In this document: positions 11,791 through 23,200 of the stretch, one piece after another
Layout: each line of letters starts with the position of its first letter
Numbering within the stretch: position 1 is the first letter of the stretch
Assembly (NCBI GenBank): GCA_037074615.1
Contig: CM073570.1
Coordinates: 15,173,685-15,237,684 of the forward strand
DNA: 64,000 bases
From: Leucaena leucocephala
Taxonomy: Eukaryota; Streptophyta; Magnoliopsida; Fabales; Fabaceae
Direction: 5' to 3'
The notes under the pieces: generated by a model
Seen by the model: the letters and a program-made list of their open reading frames with translations, nothing else
What the model was told of the DNA's origin: nothing
Database searches by the model: none
Program-made: the position numbers and the translations under genes

Positions 11791-12713
11791 TAGTATAGTT
11801 CAAAATGTTTATTCCTTGAAGCTTATAATTTATATAGGCCCTTGAAGCTTATAATTTATAATGAACATGTCAGTTTTGCTTTCAACGTTGAGCTTTAGAA
11901 ATTGAAGCATCAAGATGCAGTAATTATGAATCCATAAGCAGTAGACATACTCACTCCCTTCTTTTTATATAAGATTTAATTAACTATTTTAAATAAATTA
12001 AAGTATATTTGGTTTAACTTCAAAAGAAAATTGATTATAAAATAATTTTAAAAAATAGTTTTAATATGAAAAGTAATTTTAAAAAAATAAATATTTAGAT
12101 AGTTATTATTATAATAATTTTTTTTAATAAATAAATTATCATAAAGAACATAAGGTAAAATAATAATTATATAAAATATAATTTTAAATTTATATTTTCT
12201 ATTTGATATTAAAATAATAAATAATATACATACATATATATGTTATTAGAGTAATTAATAATAAATAATTAAAAAATTATATTTATATTTTTTATTTTCC
12301 TCTACATAATTAAATATTTAATTTTATATATTTAGATTAATGTAAGCAATTAAAAATGGAAGTAAACTCATAGGGCAAAATTGTCATTTCCCATGATAAT
12401 ATCTGAAAAATGCATGTAAAAACTGTTGGGATTTGCTTATAGGAACTATAGTTTTGTCGATAATAAATTCTGACACAAAAATAGGTGTTTGTGTGCTTTT
12501 AGACTTAAACTATAATTTGGATTAAAAAATATTTTTTGTTTCAAACCAAACACACAGTAAATAAATTAGTTAATTATGACTAAATTTTTTAAGACGAATT
12601 CATATTATATACTTTTTAATTTATCTAAATTAGTTAATTAGATCTTATATGAGTTATAATTAACTAATTTATTTATCTTCTTTAATCTATTCAAAAAAGT
12701 CAATTAACTCTTA
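11791..12713. other. AT-rich spacer, nothing recognised
   Basis: Strongly AT-rich DNA between an R1 repeat and a MITE. A short local duplication (CCTTGAAGCTTATAATTTAT) occurs near 11814-11860. No gene or conserved element recognised. Confidence 0.5.
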
Positions 12714-12963
12714 TACTCCCTCTGATATTTAATATAAGATCTAGTTGAAGATTGAATTTGATCTTAAATATAAAATCTCAATCCACTTTATTCTCTAAAT
12801 TTATAATTTTTTTTCTAAATATCTCTATTAATTAATTGCACATGTGAAGGGGTTACCATCTAAGAGTAATCATAATGAAATGTGTCATTTAGTAAATTAT
12901 AACTAACTTTTTAAATTTATCTAAATTAATTATCTAGTTCTTATATTAAAGAAAGAAGTAGTA
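12714..12963. repeat. Stowaway-like MITE, copy M1
   Basis: A 250-bp element bounded by TA. Its left end (TACTCCCTCTGATATTTAAT, then ATAAGATCTAG) matches the reverse complement of its right end (TACTACTTCTTTCTTTAATA, then TAAGAACTAG), giving imperfect terminal inverted repeats of roughly 30 bases. The size, TA target and CTCCCTC ends are typical of Stowaway (Tc1/mariner) MITEs. Confidence 0.65.
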
Positions 12964-13208
12964 TTAAGGAATGTAGTATAAGCTTGTTTTATTGATATTG
13001 ATACATAGATGGCTGAATGTAAACCAGCTTCTGGTGAAGCCAATAAAAGTGATTATTTCCAGAGCAGACACTATAACAGCAGGAGTGATACTGATACATC
13101 AAGTCCTTAGGAAGGGATTACGCATGCAAATAATTTTTTTCTCCAAGACGTACTTTAAAAGGCGTTGTCTCAGAGAGAGACCTTCAAAGGCATTAAAATT
13201 GTAAATTT

Positions 13209-14425
13209 TCAGAAGGGTTTTGGATATCTGAATGAATTGATTTGATCAGAGCCTTCATGAGACACATGCTCATTTCCATACAAGTAGCCAAATTGATTGA
13301 GATCTTCAACCAATTCAAGCTCTCCATTTACATTTGAGTAAGAAGAAGAGGTTGATTTTTCTGTTGTTAGGAATGGTTGCCATGGATTAATTGAGCATGA
13401 TAAGTCGTACAGTGGAAAGGATCCAGACATCGCATCTTGTACTTGAGAGTAGTCCTGCAGAGTTGAAATCAGAACTCAGAAATGTCTCTGAAATTTAGCT
13501 AATGAGTATGAAGTTCCCTTTTTTCTTTATTCCTAGACTTAGAAACACAATACCTTGGAAGAATCTAGAATCAATTCAGGAGAGACATCAAAATGTGAAG
13601 GGTTGATTGACTTCAAGGAAGAAGCTTGCTCTGGCTCTGCCATTGTTGGAGCCACATGGTACGGAGAAGTCTTCATTGAAGCCTCTTCATTCCCACTGGT
13701 GCAGCTACTTCCTGCTGCCTTACCCTTTTGTTCTTCCTGCAAACTCTTCGCTTTCTCATTCTTCTTCATCACTCTGCACAATGCAAAACCACCCTGCAAA
13801 TAGCCATAAAACAACCAACTTCAGTCTCAATGTTTCAGCCAAATCAGGGCCTATATATCTAAAAGTAATAAACTTACCTGGAAACTAGGTGATGATGAGA
13901 GATCAGAGTCATTGTTGAGTCGATACTCATACATTATCCACTCGGTTCGATCTCCAAGTGGAGCTCTTCCGCGATAGAAAACAAGTGTCTTTCTATAACC
14001 TGTAACAGTGAATGGAGTTGACTGACACAGTATATTTCTGTCTTTTCCAGTGGCTTTCCAGTACCCAGTTTTGGTAGCTCTATTTGTTCGGGATCCATTG
14101 GGGTACTTTCGATCTCGTGGACAAAAGAAAAACCACTCCATATCCCTCTTTGGTAGGAATGATTTCTCTGCATTATATGTTCAAATTCTAGTAAGCGCAA
14201 TAAATAAATTATAATAATGCCTCTTGTGTTGATGCAAGCATTGTTAAAAATATGAAATTTAAGAATACCTGGCAATTCCCATGGATCAAATTTGTACAAG
14301 TCAATGACTGGGATAACCTCAAGCTCTATTTCAAGCCCCTCTACTTTTCTCTTTAGATAATATCCGACCAGTTCTTCATCTGTTGGATGGAAACGAAAAC
14401 CTGGTGGTAATGGTGCACTTCCCAT
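13209..14425 (-). CDS. NAC-domain transcription factor (ANAC071/096/011-like)
   Basis: Four exons on the minus strand: 14425-14269, 14167-13878, 13793-13554 and 13454-13209. They give a 310-residue protein with every junction in phase. The start ATG heads MGSAPLPPGFRFHPTDEELV (NAC subdomain A). Subdomains B-E follow: IDLYKFDPWELP, EWFFFCPRDRKYPNGSRTNR, ATKTGYWKATGKDR, GYRKTLVFYRGRAPLGDRTEW and MYEYRL. The C-terminal half is Ser-, Glu- and Gln-rich and divergent, as expected of a NAC activation region. In Arabidopsis the most similar subgroup I recall is ANAC071/096/011, linked to wound-induced cell division, vascular tissue and stress; that assignment comes from domain wording, not a search. 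The protein would act in the nucleus as a DNA-binding dimer. It appears intact. Confidence 0.92.
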
Positions 14426-15189
14426 TCAAAGATTTCTCTGTTTCTTACTTTTATCTCACGAAAAAAGAAGAAAACCCCCCCACAAAAACAGAGGCAAAGA
14501 CAGGGAAACTACTCACCCTCACGTAGCCCAAAACTTCAGAAAGAGAAGGAGAATAGGTAAAAAAAATGTGAAAGATCCAAAAATGTAAGCTTTTTGTGTT
14601 TTTTGCCAAGAGTCAAGTATAACTCATTACATGTTAGAATCATGGTCTTGGAGAAATTCAACCTGAAAGGATCTTAACAGAAAAGAATGAGAACCAAATC
14701 TAGAAGATTTGACGGAAATCCGAAATGTGGGAGCTATTGTGAATGCCCAGCAAGAGACTGAAATAGTTTCTACAAATTAACAAAAGAAGAGAGTGGGAGA
14801 ATGAAGAGTAAAATCAAAGACACTGGTCATATATATAGATGCCATTTGGCGAGGGAATCAGCGCTCCAAAAAAAAGACAACACACATGATGAACCGAAAG
14901 TTTGAGATTGCTTGCCTCATGTGCATAGTGCACCCCAAAATTTCAAGGTAAGTGGCCCACCACATGAACCAGTTCACACGAAGGATGTTAACAAAAGTTT
15001 GATGCCTAAAGAGTCTATAAGTCGTGCGTCACAACTTTAAAAACACTTACAAAAATACTTATATATACCGATAAGATTTATACTAGCATTCTTATAAAAT
15101 ATAAGTCACCTACTTGCCATAGATACTGGCGAATCAGTAAACAACCAACGAAATACTGCATGCGGTGGCCTGATATTCGAGTGCGTAGT
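14426..15189 (-). promoter_or_regulatory. Upstream region of the NAC gene
   Basis: Divergent flank of the NAC gene. A TATA-like run lies at 14829-14837, about 400 bases before the ATG, which would imply a long 5' leader containing a C run near 14475. No other gene visible here. The TATA call rests on sequence and position only. Confidence 0.3.
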
Positions 15190-15632
15190 GGCTATTGAGA
15201 TTTAAAAGAAAACTGGGACTTGCCTCTCCAACCTTGGAAGAAATACTCGCCCTAATGAATGGTCTTCAAATATGCAAACAACAAGGCTTCATCAAAGTCC
15301 TTGCCTATACTGATTCTTTGTAATGGTGGATAGTGGAATCAATCACCCGACGAGGTCAGAGATTAGTAATGTAAGGAAAATGATATACTAAAATTGAAAC
15401 ATTGAAGTCCAATATGCACCTAGAGAAATTATTCCATATGCAGACTATCCAGCTAAGGAGGCTCATAAGCTGAATGAAGACCTGCTTATCATACAAGATC
15501 CCTACCTTAGTTGCAACACTCGTCTAAGGGCGGAAGTATCGGAGCAACTTTGTTTTATTTTTTCTTTTATTTGTGATGTAATTTTCAAGTTTTAACTTTC
15601 CTTCTCAATTAAAGAAAAAAATACTCTTGTTT
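15190..15632 (+). pseudogene. 3' tail of a LINE-like element with RNase H remnant
   Basis: From about 15228 the sequence reads like a plant RNase H domain: EEILALMNGLQICKQQGFIK, then VLAYTDSL, which ends in TAA at 15320-15322. It continues with WWIVESITRRGQRLV, and a shifted frame gives QYAPREIIPYADYPAKEAHK. Stops and at least one frameshift break it. The stretch ends with a T-rich 3' region and AAAGAAAAAAAT near 15613-15624, like a retroposed poly(A) tail. Plant L1-type LINEs carry a C-terminal RNase H, so a 5'-truncated LINE is the likeliest source; a decayed host RNase H-like gene is the alternative. Confidence 0.55.
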
Positions 15633-17940
15633 TGCATAGGGAAGAGATGTGTACATGGACAAGATAGTGTAAGGAAGTCAAGTATTAGAGAGGGAATTTG
15701 TTCTTTCTTGGGGGCTGTCACTAGCTTCCAGTTTCTTTCACGTCATTACTGAGTCAGACAAAACAACTTTAACTTTTCTTTTTATTCACTGATTGCGTCA
15801 CCAAAAGCAATTTTGAGAAAAGTGCTTTGGTGATTTTTCTTTTGTTTTGGAACATTTCAGAACTCACCCCTCCCTCCTCAGTACTCTTGATGATGTTAAT
15901 GTTAAGGCAGTAAAGCTCCCTCTAAATCACCATTTGTGGGACCAACAGGTCAGTGTTTACTCAATCAAAATCTCGGGTAATTAGTGGAATATTTTGCTTA
16001 CGTATTACCAAAAGCTGAAAGGGTGAAAGTTTAAAAAAAAAAAATAAAACAACAGAAACTAAAACTAGGGGCTTGCTTTAGCAGCTGATTTGGTTTGTTT
16101 TACTTACCTTTATGCGATATACTCGCATATGAATCTATACGCTATTATTATTAGTTTGTGGATTTTTGCAAAAAAGAGATCAATGATAATTAGTTAGAAC
16201 GCTAATCCATGCTTTTTAAGTTTATGATTGGGGGAAAAAAAGCACAATTTTGTAACAATCATCTTTATATGAGATTGAGATCCTCATATCAAGTCTTAAT
16301 AGAGGGAAAAAATTTATATTTTAGGAAACAGTGTGCTCTGAGGTTTAATAATATTATCTGGATTTTATAAATTTAATTTAAAAAGTTTTGTTCAATAATT
16401 TTATTAAATATTTTTTATTTTTTTAAAAAAACTTTACCTTATATGATCTACTCTCTTTTTACTGGAGTCTCTAATACTTTTCTTTATATATGAATAAGAT
16501 GTATTCAAGTAATTAGATAAAGCTTTTGTTTCTGTAGACGTGGAGGACATAAAGTGAATACAAGTTCCTATCTCATCATCAATGATTAACTATATCTTGG
16601 GTATCAAACTTCTTGTTTTTTGTTTCGACTTTAACATAGATATGTTCTTTTTCCCGCTTGTGGCATAGGATTTGAATTTGTCAAATCAATGATAAAGATT
16701 GCATGCATGCATTGCCACTTTTATTTCATTATGTGAAAAGGCAAAAGGAGCCAATGTTCTCGTGTTACTATTTTGATATGTTGCTTTGGGTGGTCCAAGC
16801 TTTTTTATATATATATAACAATCGTTTTAGCTTTCTATCAAAGTCACTAACCCCGATATTTGCGTTCAAATTGAGGGGAAAGCAAAAAACGACAATTTCG
16901 GATTTATAGACTGCGGAGATGGAAATTCCAAAACTAATAATTGGATTCCTGCTTTTCCCCTTTTGCTATTGTGGCGCGCTGTGAAGCAGAGTTGTCATGG
17001 ACATTGATTTGTTAAGCCGCAGTGAATCAGTATAAAATCATTAAGCCAATAAAGGTTGATCAAATTAATTAACTCATATATTATAAAATTATAAATTTAA
17101 ACTAATTATTAATATGAAAATTTTATTAATAGATAAAATATAAAAATCTCTATAGATATTATTTAAGCTTTAGTGTATATCTTAATCTTGATGAGCTAAT
17201 AAAAATTTTTTATTGATAGACAATCTGTAAATATATTTATAATTATTGTTTGAATTTTAAAATATGCTCTGACCTTGATAAACTTATGAGATCTAATTTA
17301 TTTAAATTTTTGTGTATATCCCTCATTGATTTTCATCAAAACTTGACTTTGACACCAATCAAGTGTTACATAAAACAGAAAGCTCCCCCAAAAGCTTATT
17401 ATTGAGATGAGAGAAATAACCCAGGCACTCTTTAACATCCCATATACTCAATGTGGGGCTTAAGAATCACATGCGGGCTCACATCTAATCTCTGCAAATG
17501 CATGACAGTACTGTGAACTTCCACAATAGAATGAACCAAAAAGAATAAAAAGACGAAGAGTGCATGTTGGGATTACAATAATGATGGAAGAAGCTATGGA
17601 AATTCTGTAATGGGGAAGTGGCGGGAAAAACGTGAGAGTAGGACAACCTTATTCTTGTCGCTGTTTGCATACTCCTTTCGGTTCCTTAGTGCCAAGTTCA
17701 ATCAAGTCCACTTATGCTCATTCATTCCAGCTTGTTTAATTTAGATAGATCCTCTATTTTAGTAAATGGCAAATTAAAGTCACATTCTAATTTCATAGTT
17801 GATAAATATCAAGTGTCCTCTAAAATGGCTGTCTTTCAGAATTTATGGATCATTGATGTCACATGGGGGTTTCTAGCATGTATAGATGCAAATTCTCTTC
17901 AAGTCCATGAAGTGGTGTCCCCTTCGGTTGCATGTAAAAA
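15633..17940. other. Intergenic, nothing recognised
   Basis: A long spacer with A runs near 16034 and a short TA run near 16809. Small open frames (16703-16909, 17714-17974) lack domains, conserved starts or neighbours that would support them. No gene recognised. Confidence 0.5.
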
Positions 17941-18257
17941 TACTTCCTCCTATCCTAAATGCAGAACCCATTGAAGAGTTTCTTTTATATTAAACACTTT
18001 TCTAGTCTTTAAAATATGACATAATTGAGGAGTTGATATTAATCATATATATAAGATATATTTCTTATATTGATCTTTTTTTTTAAATTATCCCTATTGA
18101 TATACCTTCAACAATAATCAAATAAAGGAGGGTATGAGAGAGTTAAGTAAGATGATTAGGGTATTTTATAAAAAAATATTATATTAACTAATTTAACTAA
18201 CTTATTTAATCTAATTAAATTAATTAAATATATTCAATATTAAGGACAATAGGAGTA
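17941..18257. repeat. Stowaway-like MITE, copy M2
   Basis: Bounded by TA, with a TACTTCCTCCTATCC left end and a reverse-complement TACTCCTATTGTCC right end. Its interior resembles copies near 25813 and 39683. Boundaries are approximate. Confidence 0.5.
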
Positions 18258-18570
18258 TAAGATCTTAATATATTTTGTCTTTGAAATTTATAATATATTT
18301 TTAAATTATCCTTATTAATATTACACATATTAGATGGAGATTTCTATCAATGTGGTAATTTATAATGCAAATGATTAAATATGTATTTTAAGAAAATAAA
18401 CACATATTCTTTACTAATAATTAATTCACTAATTTTATTAAAAGGGCAGCCCAGTATACAAGGCTCATACTAAGTAGAGTTTGGAGAAAAATATATGTAC
18501 ACATCCTTATCCCCACAAACAAAAAAAATAATAGAATTTAAACTCGTAAATTTCAAGTTACATACTAGTA

Positions 18571-18816
18571 ATCTTATCGTTGCTATGAATCCACCTTTTA
18601 ATTTAATTAATTTTATTAATCTTTATAAATTAGTTATCTAAATTTTACAACTAAAATTAGAGGGAGTATTAATGTTGTACGTAATACCTATCAATCTTAT
18701 CGTTGCTATGAATCCACCTTTTAATTTAATTAATTTAATTAATCTTTATAAATTAGTTATCTAAATTTTACAACTAAAATTAGAGGGAGTATTAATGTTG
18801 TACGTAATACCTATCA
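18571..18816. repeat. Two-copy 123-bp tandem repeat
   Basis: Units starting at 18571 and 18694 (ATCTTATCGTTGCTATGAAT) are nearly identical over 123 bases; the visible difference is TTTTATT versus TTTAATT in the middle. The near identity suggests a recent local duplication. Each unit ends with a MITE-like GAGGGAGTATT motif. Confidence 0.85.
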
Positions 18817-19129
18817 AACTAATCTTTTAAATTTGAAATTATGAGATTGTAAAGGATATAATTTGGTGACGTCTATATATTTAATGTATTTTTTTTTCTA
18901 TTTTTACTCTTAGTTAATTATATATTTCTCTCATCTTTTTTCTTCCAATTCTCTCTTTCACCCTCCTTTTCCATAAATTGAATATTAGAGAGAGAGAGAG
19001 AGTAGAACTTTGCATGCACCTGGACTGATGCTAAACAAGTATAGATTTATGAGGAAAGACAAACCCAATGGATGAATGTAGGATGTCATTTGTAGGTTGA
19101 GTCTTTGGGTGCTCACAAGTTGTGAGGAT

Positions 19130-19515
19130 CATAATTACTTTTTGTTGCACAAACGTTGACTGTTGAAAGTGAAATTGGTAAGCCATACCCAGAATGTTGA
19201 CTTGTTGGGACTGAAATCAATAAGAATGTTGATTTTGTTGAAATGTACATTCAATGCATCGTGATCTGTATTCTTAAGCCGAATTGAATGGTCTTGCCTA
19301 GTATTTAATTTCCCACATTTAAGGTAGAGAGAAGATATTTTTTCATATGAATTATAATTGTACCCCTATAGATTTATTTTATTGAAAAGGGTATATATTA
19401 ACTATAGGTAAAGTTGTAGAGTTATTAAATCTTAAAGTATAAATTAATAATATTTAAAGTTTTTCTTGATTCTAACAAAATATATTAGAAGTATATCATA
19501 AATAAAATTAGAGAA
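19130..19515. repeat. Duplicate of the ALMT upstream flank, without MITEs
   Basis: This block matches 25300-26225, the upstream flank of the first ALMT gene. Both share GTTGACTTGTTGGGA, GTACATTCAATGCAT, AAGGTAGAGAGAAGATAT and the closing ATATATTAGAA segment. Here two MITEs present in the other copy are absent. It lies downstream of the first ALMT gene, where no upstream flank is needed, so it may be what remains of a third tandem unit. Confidence 0.6.
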
Positions 19516-19541
19516 ACTTAAATCTATAGTCCAATCTGTAA

Positions 19542-19719
19542 TACTTCTTGTCTTGAATATAAGAGTTAGATAAGTAATTCTATTTAATCTTAAATATAAG
19601 ACTCCAATCTATTTTATCTCCTGAAATTATAATTTTTTACTTAAAGTATTTTTATATGATTGTACATATTAAAGATGTTCAATTAAAGTTAGTTCAAATA
19701 CACATTATTAAAAGGAGTA
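19542..19719. repeat. Stowaway-like MITE, copy M3 (short)
   Basis: TA-bounded, with left end TACTTCTTGTCTTGAATATA and right end AAAAGGAGTA. Its interior includes ATCTTAAATATAAGACTCCA, shared with copy M1. Shorter than other copies, so probably internally deleted. Confidence 0.5.
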
Positions 19720-20241
19720 TTTTAAAAAAATTAATATATAATTATTATAAATAATTAACTAAACTAAATTTCTTGATCCACCTAAACTTTTAGTTGAGTA
19801 GCTTGAGGTAGTAGCAAGTTCAAATAATGTGGCGAAGCTTTTCACATTACTAGCAGCTATATTCACATTGCCAGTGTCATTGTAGGACTTGGATCTACAA
19901 CCTCTGAAGGCTTTTGAAAGCTTGATTCTTGAGCCAATAACAGTACTAAGCAGGATATAATCTTAAAGATACTTGGGTGATGAAACGGTCAGAATCTTCA
20001 TTTTCATCTTCAAAAGATATTCATTCATAGAAAGACTAGCCTAGTTGAGCTGGCCTTTATAGAGATATGAAATTTCGTATAACTAACGGATTAACTAAAT
20101 CTGGTTACAGCATCTTACAATTTATAGAGATATTCAAACACTAGACTGATTTATCCATATATATCTGAAACTCATCATCATCATCATCATTGTTATTCAT
20201 GTCCATGAAAGAATATCCTTTCTAATTAAGGTCTCTCTAAA

Positions 20242-23200
20242 TTAGTCTACGCCAAGAGATGATGGTAAGTGGTTCTGAGTTACATCAACAAGCGGTTGCT
20301 CACAAGTGACGATGATCTCATCATCGACTCTGTACTCTTTGAAGCTCGCTAATCTCCCCAGTTCTTTAACTTCCTCTATCACAGGATCCAATTTTGCCAC
20401 GATTTCCACGAGCAACGAAGCAAAAGCGGCGAAAGGAAGAGCCTCAGAGAACTCAAGGCTAGTAATGGCGACTTTATTCAACTGGGGCCTCAAAACCTTT
20501 TGTTCTGATGATGCTTTCTTGGATTGCTCAGCGCTGGCCCTTTTGTTCTTCCATTCAAGCAAGGCAGAAGAATCGGTTTTAACACTTGATAATGTCACTC
20601 CTGATGATGATGATGCTTCGGAGTCGGACCCTAGGAAGAGCCGAGGTTGGGACTTTATGGCGGTGTTGAGGTCTTGTAAGGCTTCATGAAGATGATCGGA
20701 GAGTATTTCCGGCGAGCAGTGGCGTCGGTTCCTTATGCTGTTGGCAAGTTCTATCAGTACTTTTGATACCTCTGCTGCCAGCCTTATGCAGGGGTCCTTG
20801 AACATGGCTCGAACAGAGAGTGGAGTCTGAAAAACACAAATTGAAATCGAACCATTGTAATGGGAAAAAAAAGAACTAACCTTGCAGTAAATTTTTCCAG
20901 GACTAAACAAAGAACTTTTAGGCTCATGTCATGTTGGGTTAAGCATACCCAATCCATCCTTAGTGAAGTAGGCTAAAGCCCCAATACATACGACTGTTTA
21001 TATAGACTTTTAAAAAATAACTTATAGAAAAAAAAGATTTTTTAATAGTTTTTAGAAAAAGATTTTTAGAGAAGAATTTATAGAAAAAAGTAATTATGAA
21101 TAAATGAATGTTTGAATAGCCATTACTAGAAGAATTTTTGTTATTGACAAATTATTAGAAAGGGTATGACTTTATTAAAAAGATTCTATTTTTTTTGGTT
21201 TTTCCTCTCTCGTGGTCTCTCCCCAAAAGCACAAACCGACCAATGACCTCTATTGGCGACGAAGACCAGCTAGTACAGGGTAAGACCAGTGGCATTCCAC
21301 GGTGACGTCTTCTTACATAGCTAGACTAACAACATCTTCCTCCACGGCGAGACTAGCGGCTAGCGACATCTTCTTCCACGGTGAGACCAGCAGCATCGAT
21401 ATCTTCTTCCACGATGAGATGCGACCACCTTCTTCTAGCAAGCATACGACGTCCATGGAGAGCAGTAGACTTCTCCTCAATTCCACGATGACATCTTCTT
21501 ACATAGCTAGACTAACAACATCTTCCTCCACGGCGAGACTAGCGGCCAGCGACATCTTCTTCCACAGTGAGACCAGCAGCATCGATATCTTCTTCCACGA
21601 TGAGATGCGACCACCTTCTTCTAGCAAGCATACGACGTCCATGGAGAGCAGTAGACTTCTCCTCTATTCCACGGTGACGTCTTCTTACATAGCTAGACTA
21701 ACAACATCTTCCTCCACGGCGAGACTAGCGGCCAGCGACATCTTCTTCCACGGTGAGACCAGCAGCATCGATATCTTCTTCCACGATGAGATGCGACCAC
21801 CTTCTTCTAGCAAGCATACGACGTCCATGGAGAGCAGTAGACTTCTCCTCTATTCCACGGTGACGTCTTCTTACATAGCTAGACTAACAACATCTTCCTC
21901 CACGGCGAGACTAGCGGCTAGAGACATCTTCTTCCACGGTGAGACCAGCAGCATCGATATCTTCTTCCACGATGAGATGCGACCACCTTCTTCTAGCAAG
22001 CATACGATGTCCATGGAGAGCAGTAGACTTCTCCTCTATTCCAACCAGCATATGGAGAAGAGATGAAAGACAAAAGAGATGAAAGAGGGAAGAGAAGAGA
22101 GAAAAGAGAGGGGAGAGGGTGTCAGAAAAAATAGAAATAAAAAAATAATTGGATAATCCATAAGTTCTTTTATCGTTCCAACAACTATTTTTAATAACTT
22201 ATCCGAAACTTTGGCTTTAAGCTATAGTTTGGTCCAGGAGTATTTTTGGATAAATATAGTTATTTATTTTAAAATTTTCTTAAATCAAAGTTTAGGGCTG
22301 TAGCCCTTTTAAAATTAAGGTTTCTGGTGAACCAAAGAGGCACATAGTCTCTCTAAAATCTAATATAAAAAGCTAACTTATTGGCTCATACCTGAATTTC
22401 TGTTCTGAGACAACCATGGAGGGCTACCACGGTGTAACCAAATTGGCGAAGAACAGCTCCTACTTTCACATACTGCTGCCGTGGAAATCTGTGACAGTAA
22501 CTTGAATACCTCGGTTCCCAACTCGCATGCAATGCCTGCTCATATATGAACAAGGATTGAGAATTAATGATCTAAAATGGGATTTCTGCTTTCCAAACAA
22601 TGTTTGTGTTGAAATTACCAGTGTTTCATCGGTGGATTTGGAGTCCAAAACAGCCTTATAACCATTGTATATAGTATCCTCTGATGAAGATTTAATGTCC
22701 TCATCATTTTCATGAATTGCACCCTCTTTGAAGTACTCATTAACACAAGCTGCAAGATGTTAATTAATTCATATGATAAACCTGGTACATCAAAGAAAAA
22801 GCAAAAAGAGAAGACAGTATGATGGAGACTTAATATTATGGGATACTAAGTTGAATATACGATGAGATGCTCAAAAGGATATTCAAGTAGGTTAATTTTC
22901 CTACCTTAATATTGATGAGTCACTAAGTGGGATTAATAATTTTACCCTAGAAGCTAACTATGAGGTAATAGAATTGGCTCATTTAAATAACCCACTGATC
23001 ATTTCATACTACTTAATGTAGAATTTAGTATATTATACCATTAAATCCCTGTGCTAGTGAAATCTGCTGGTACCTTGTATGGAATCAACGAGGCCTTGGA
23101 GCTTGAAGACGGTGGACTTATGAAGGTCTTCGCCGGACCAGTTGGGGAAAATGAGGAGACTCATGAGAAGGCAAATGGCACAGCCTATGGCGATAGTGTA

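Noticed and set aside
13555..13888. Plus-strand open frames across the NAC gene
   Set aside because: They are antisense shadows of the NAC exons.
20306..20689. Plus-strand open frame opposite ALMT exon 6
   Set aside because: Mirror of a real coding exon; the same shadow appears at 27969-28379 opposite copy B.
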